Below, one piece after another: positions 5,903 through 6,333 of a DNA stretch of 6,333 nt. The notes under the pieces were generated by a model. It saw only the letters and a program-made list of their open reading frames with translations. It had not been told where the DNA came from and ran no database searches. The stretch lies in the NCBI GenBank assembly GCA_030622775.1, contig JAUXFS010000118.1, positions 1 through 6,333 of the forward strand. Reading direction: 5' to 3'. The translations under genes were made by a program, and so were the position numbers. The DNA comes from Rhodospirillales bacterium. GTDB lineage: Bacteria; Pseudomonadota; Alphaproteobacteria; Rhodospirillales; Defluviicoccaceae. Numbering within the stretch: the first letter of the stretch is position 1; the number at the start of each line of letters is the position of its first letter.

Positions 5903-6310
5903 ATGGAGATGAAGCAACCGACTTCCGGCACCGAAACGCCGGCGCAGACCGAGGGCGAGGTCAACGTCTCGCCGCGGCGGCGGAAATGGCAGGCCAACAA
6001 CGTCGATGCGGCCACCCGGGCGCTGCTCGACCGGGACGCCCGGTCGTTCCTCCACCAGTCGGTGTCGACGCCGTGTCTCACGGTGGCGGTCAAGGCCGAG
6101 GGCATCTTCGTCGAGGATGCCCGGGGGCGGCGCTACATGGACTTCCACGGCAACAACGTCCATCACATCGGCTACGGACACCCGCGCCTCAAGGAGGCGA
6201 TCCGCCGCCAGATGGAAGACCTGCCGTTCGCGCCCCGGCGGTTCACCTGCGAGCCGGCGGTGGCGCTGGCCGAGAAGCTGGCGGCGATCTCGCCGGGCGG
6301 CCTCGGCAAG
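5903..6310 (+). CDS. pbfA: Class III PLP enzyme, PbfA-like (R)-1-hydroxy-2-aminoethylphosphonate ammonia-lyase (3' partial)
   Basis: The first 136 residues of a fold-type I, class III aminotransferase-like PLP enzyme. ATG 5903 has GAGG (5894-5897) five bases upstream; ATG 5909 is an alternative, and an in-frame TGA at 5876-5878 bars longer starts. After a polar, poorly conserved tail (about 1-40) come FLHQSVSTPCLTV, GIFVEDARGRRYMDFHGNNVHHIGYGHPRL and LPFAPRRFTCEPAVALAEKL, ending at SPGGLGK. This N-terminal pattern matches PbfA, which removes ammonia from hydroxylated aminoethylphosphonate to give phosphonoacetaldehyde in the cytoplasm. The divergent phosphonate-type LysR and EamA genes support the call. 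The catalytic lysine and most of the fold (family length is usually about 420-450) lie beyond the contig end, so an ordinary class III transaminase remains possible. Translation past 6310 (KSEAKRS) is adapter, not protein. Confidence 0.68.
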
Positions 6311-6333
6311 AAGTCGGAGGCCAAGCGGTCTTA
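6311..6333 (+). other. Untrimmed MGI/BGISEQ sequencing adapter
   Basis: The last 23 bases begin AAGTCGGAGGCCAAGCGG and continue TCTTA. By memory this equals the first 23 bases of the MGI/BGISEQ (DNBSEQ) 3' adapter. Conserved PLP-enzyme sequence stops exactly at 6310 (GGLGK), where the family would continue with a V-L-F-A-P-G-G type block. These bases are therefore not genomic. Confidence 0.9.

Noticed and set aside
6311..6333. C-terminal residues KSEAKRS as a divergent or frameshifted end of the PLP enzyme
   Set aside because: The underlying bases match sequencing adapter, which explains the break better than divergence or frameshift.

Overview
The window is GC-rich and looks like accessory DNA from an alphaproteobacterium-like organism. 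That assignment rests only on base composition and gene families, so it is an inference. Both ends look like ends of a short-read contig. The left edge lies inside an insertion sequence. The last 23 bases (6311-6333) read as MGI/BGISEQ library adapter rather than genome.

Layout: (1) 1-667 is the right part of an IS5-family (IS427-like) element whose DDE transposase is split into two frames at a run of seven G. (2) 692-1705 encodes an exported, apparently three-domain protein of unknown function, starting about 25 bases from the inferred IS end. (3) 1706-1974 has no recognisable gene. It is followed by a short DUF1349 protein (1975-2343) that lacks the N-terminal part of its domain and is probably decayed. 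(4) 2425-3870 is a compact two-gene operon: an AT-rich promoter with an overlapping palindrome, an ArsR/SmtB-type repressor with a vicinal cysteine pair, and an overlapping ArsP/DUF318-type permease with FCSCE and CCGC cysteine motifs. It looks like a metal- or metalloid-sensing efflux unit. (5) 3934-6310 is a phosphonate-catabolism-type locus. A LysR-type regulator and an EamA-type membrane protein form a leftward operon. A class III PLP enzyme resembling PbfA, the (R)-1-hydroxy-2-aminoethylphosphonate ammonia-lyase, runs rightward from the shared intergenic region and is cut by the contig end.

How the parts work together: in the arsR-permease unit the repressor probably blocks its own promoter until it binds a thiophilic ion, and the permease then exports that ion or its organic form. 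In the right-hand locus the LysR protein probably controls both divergent transcripts from the 5706-5902 region. The lyase would feed hydroxylated aminoethylphosphonate into phosphonoacetaldehyde breakdown, and the membrane protein may move the substrate or a product. The remaining catabolic genes (phnW/phnX or phnY/phnA types) are not visible and would be expected beyond the contig end. No RNA genes or CRISPR arrays were seen.
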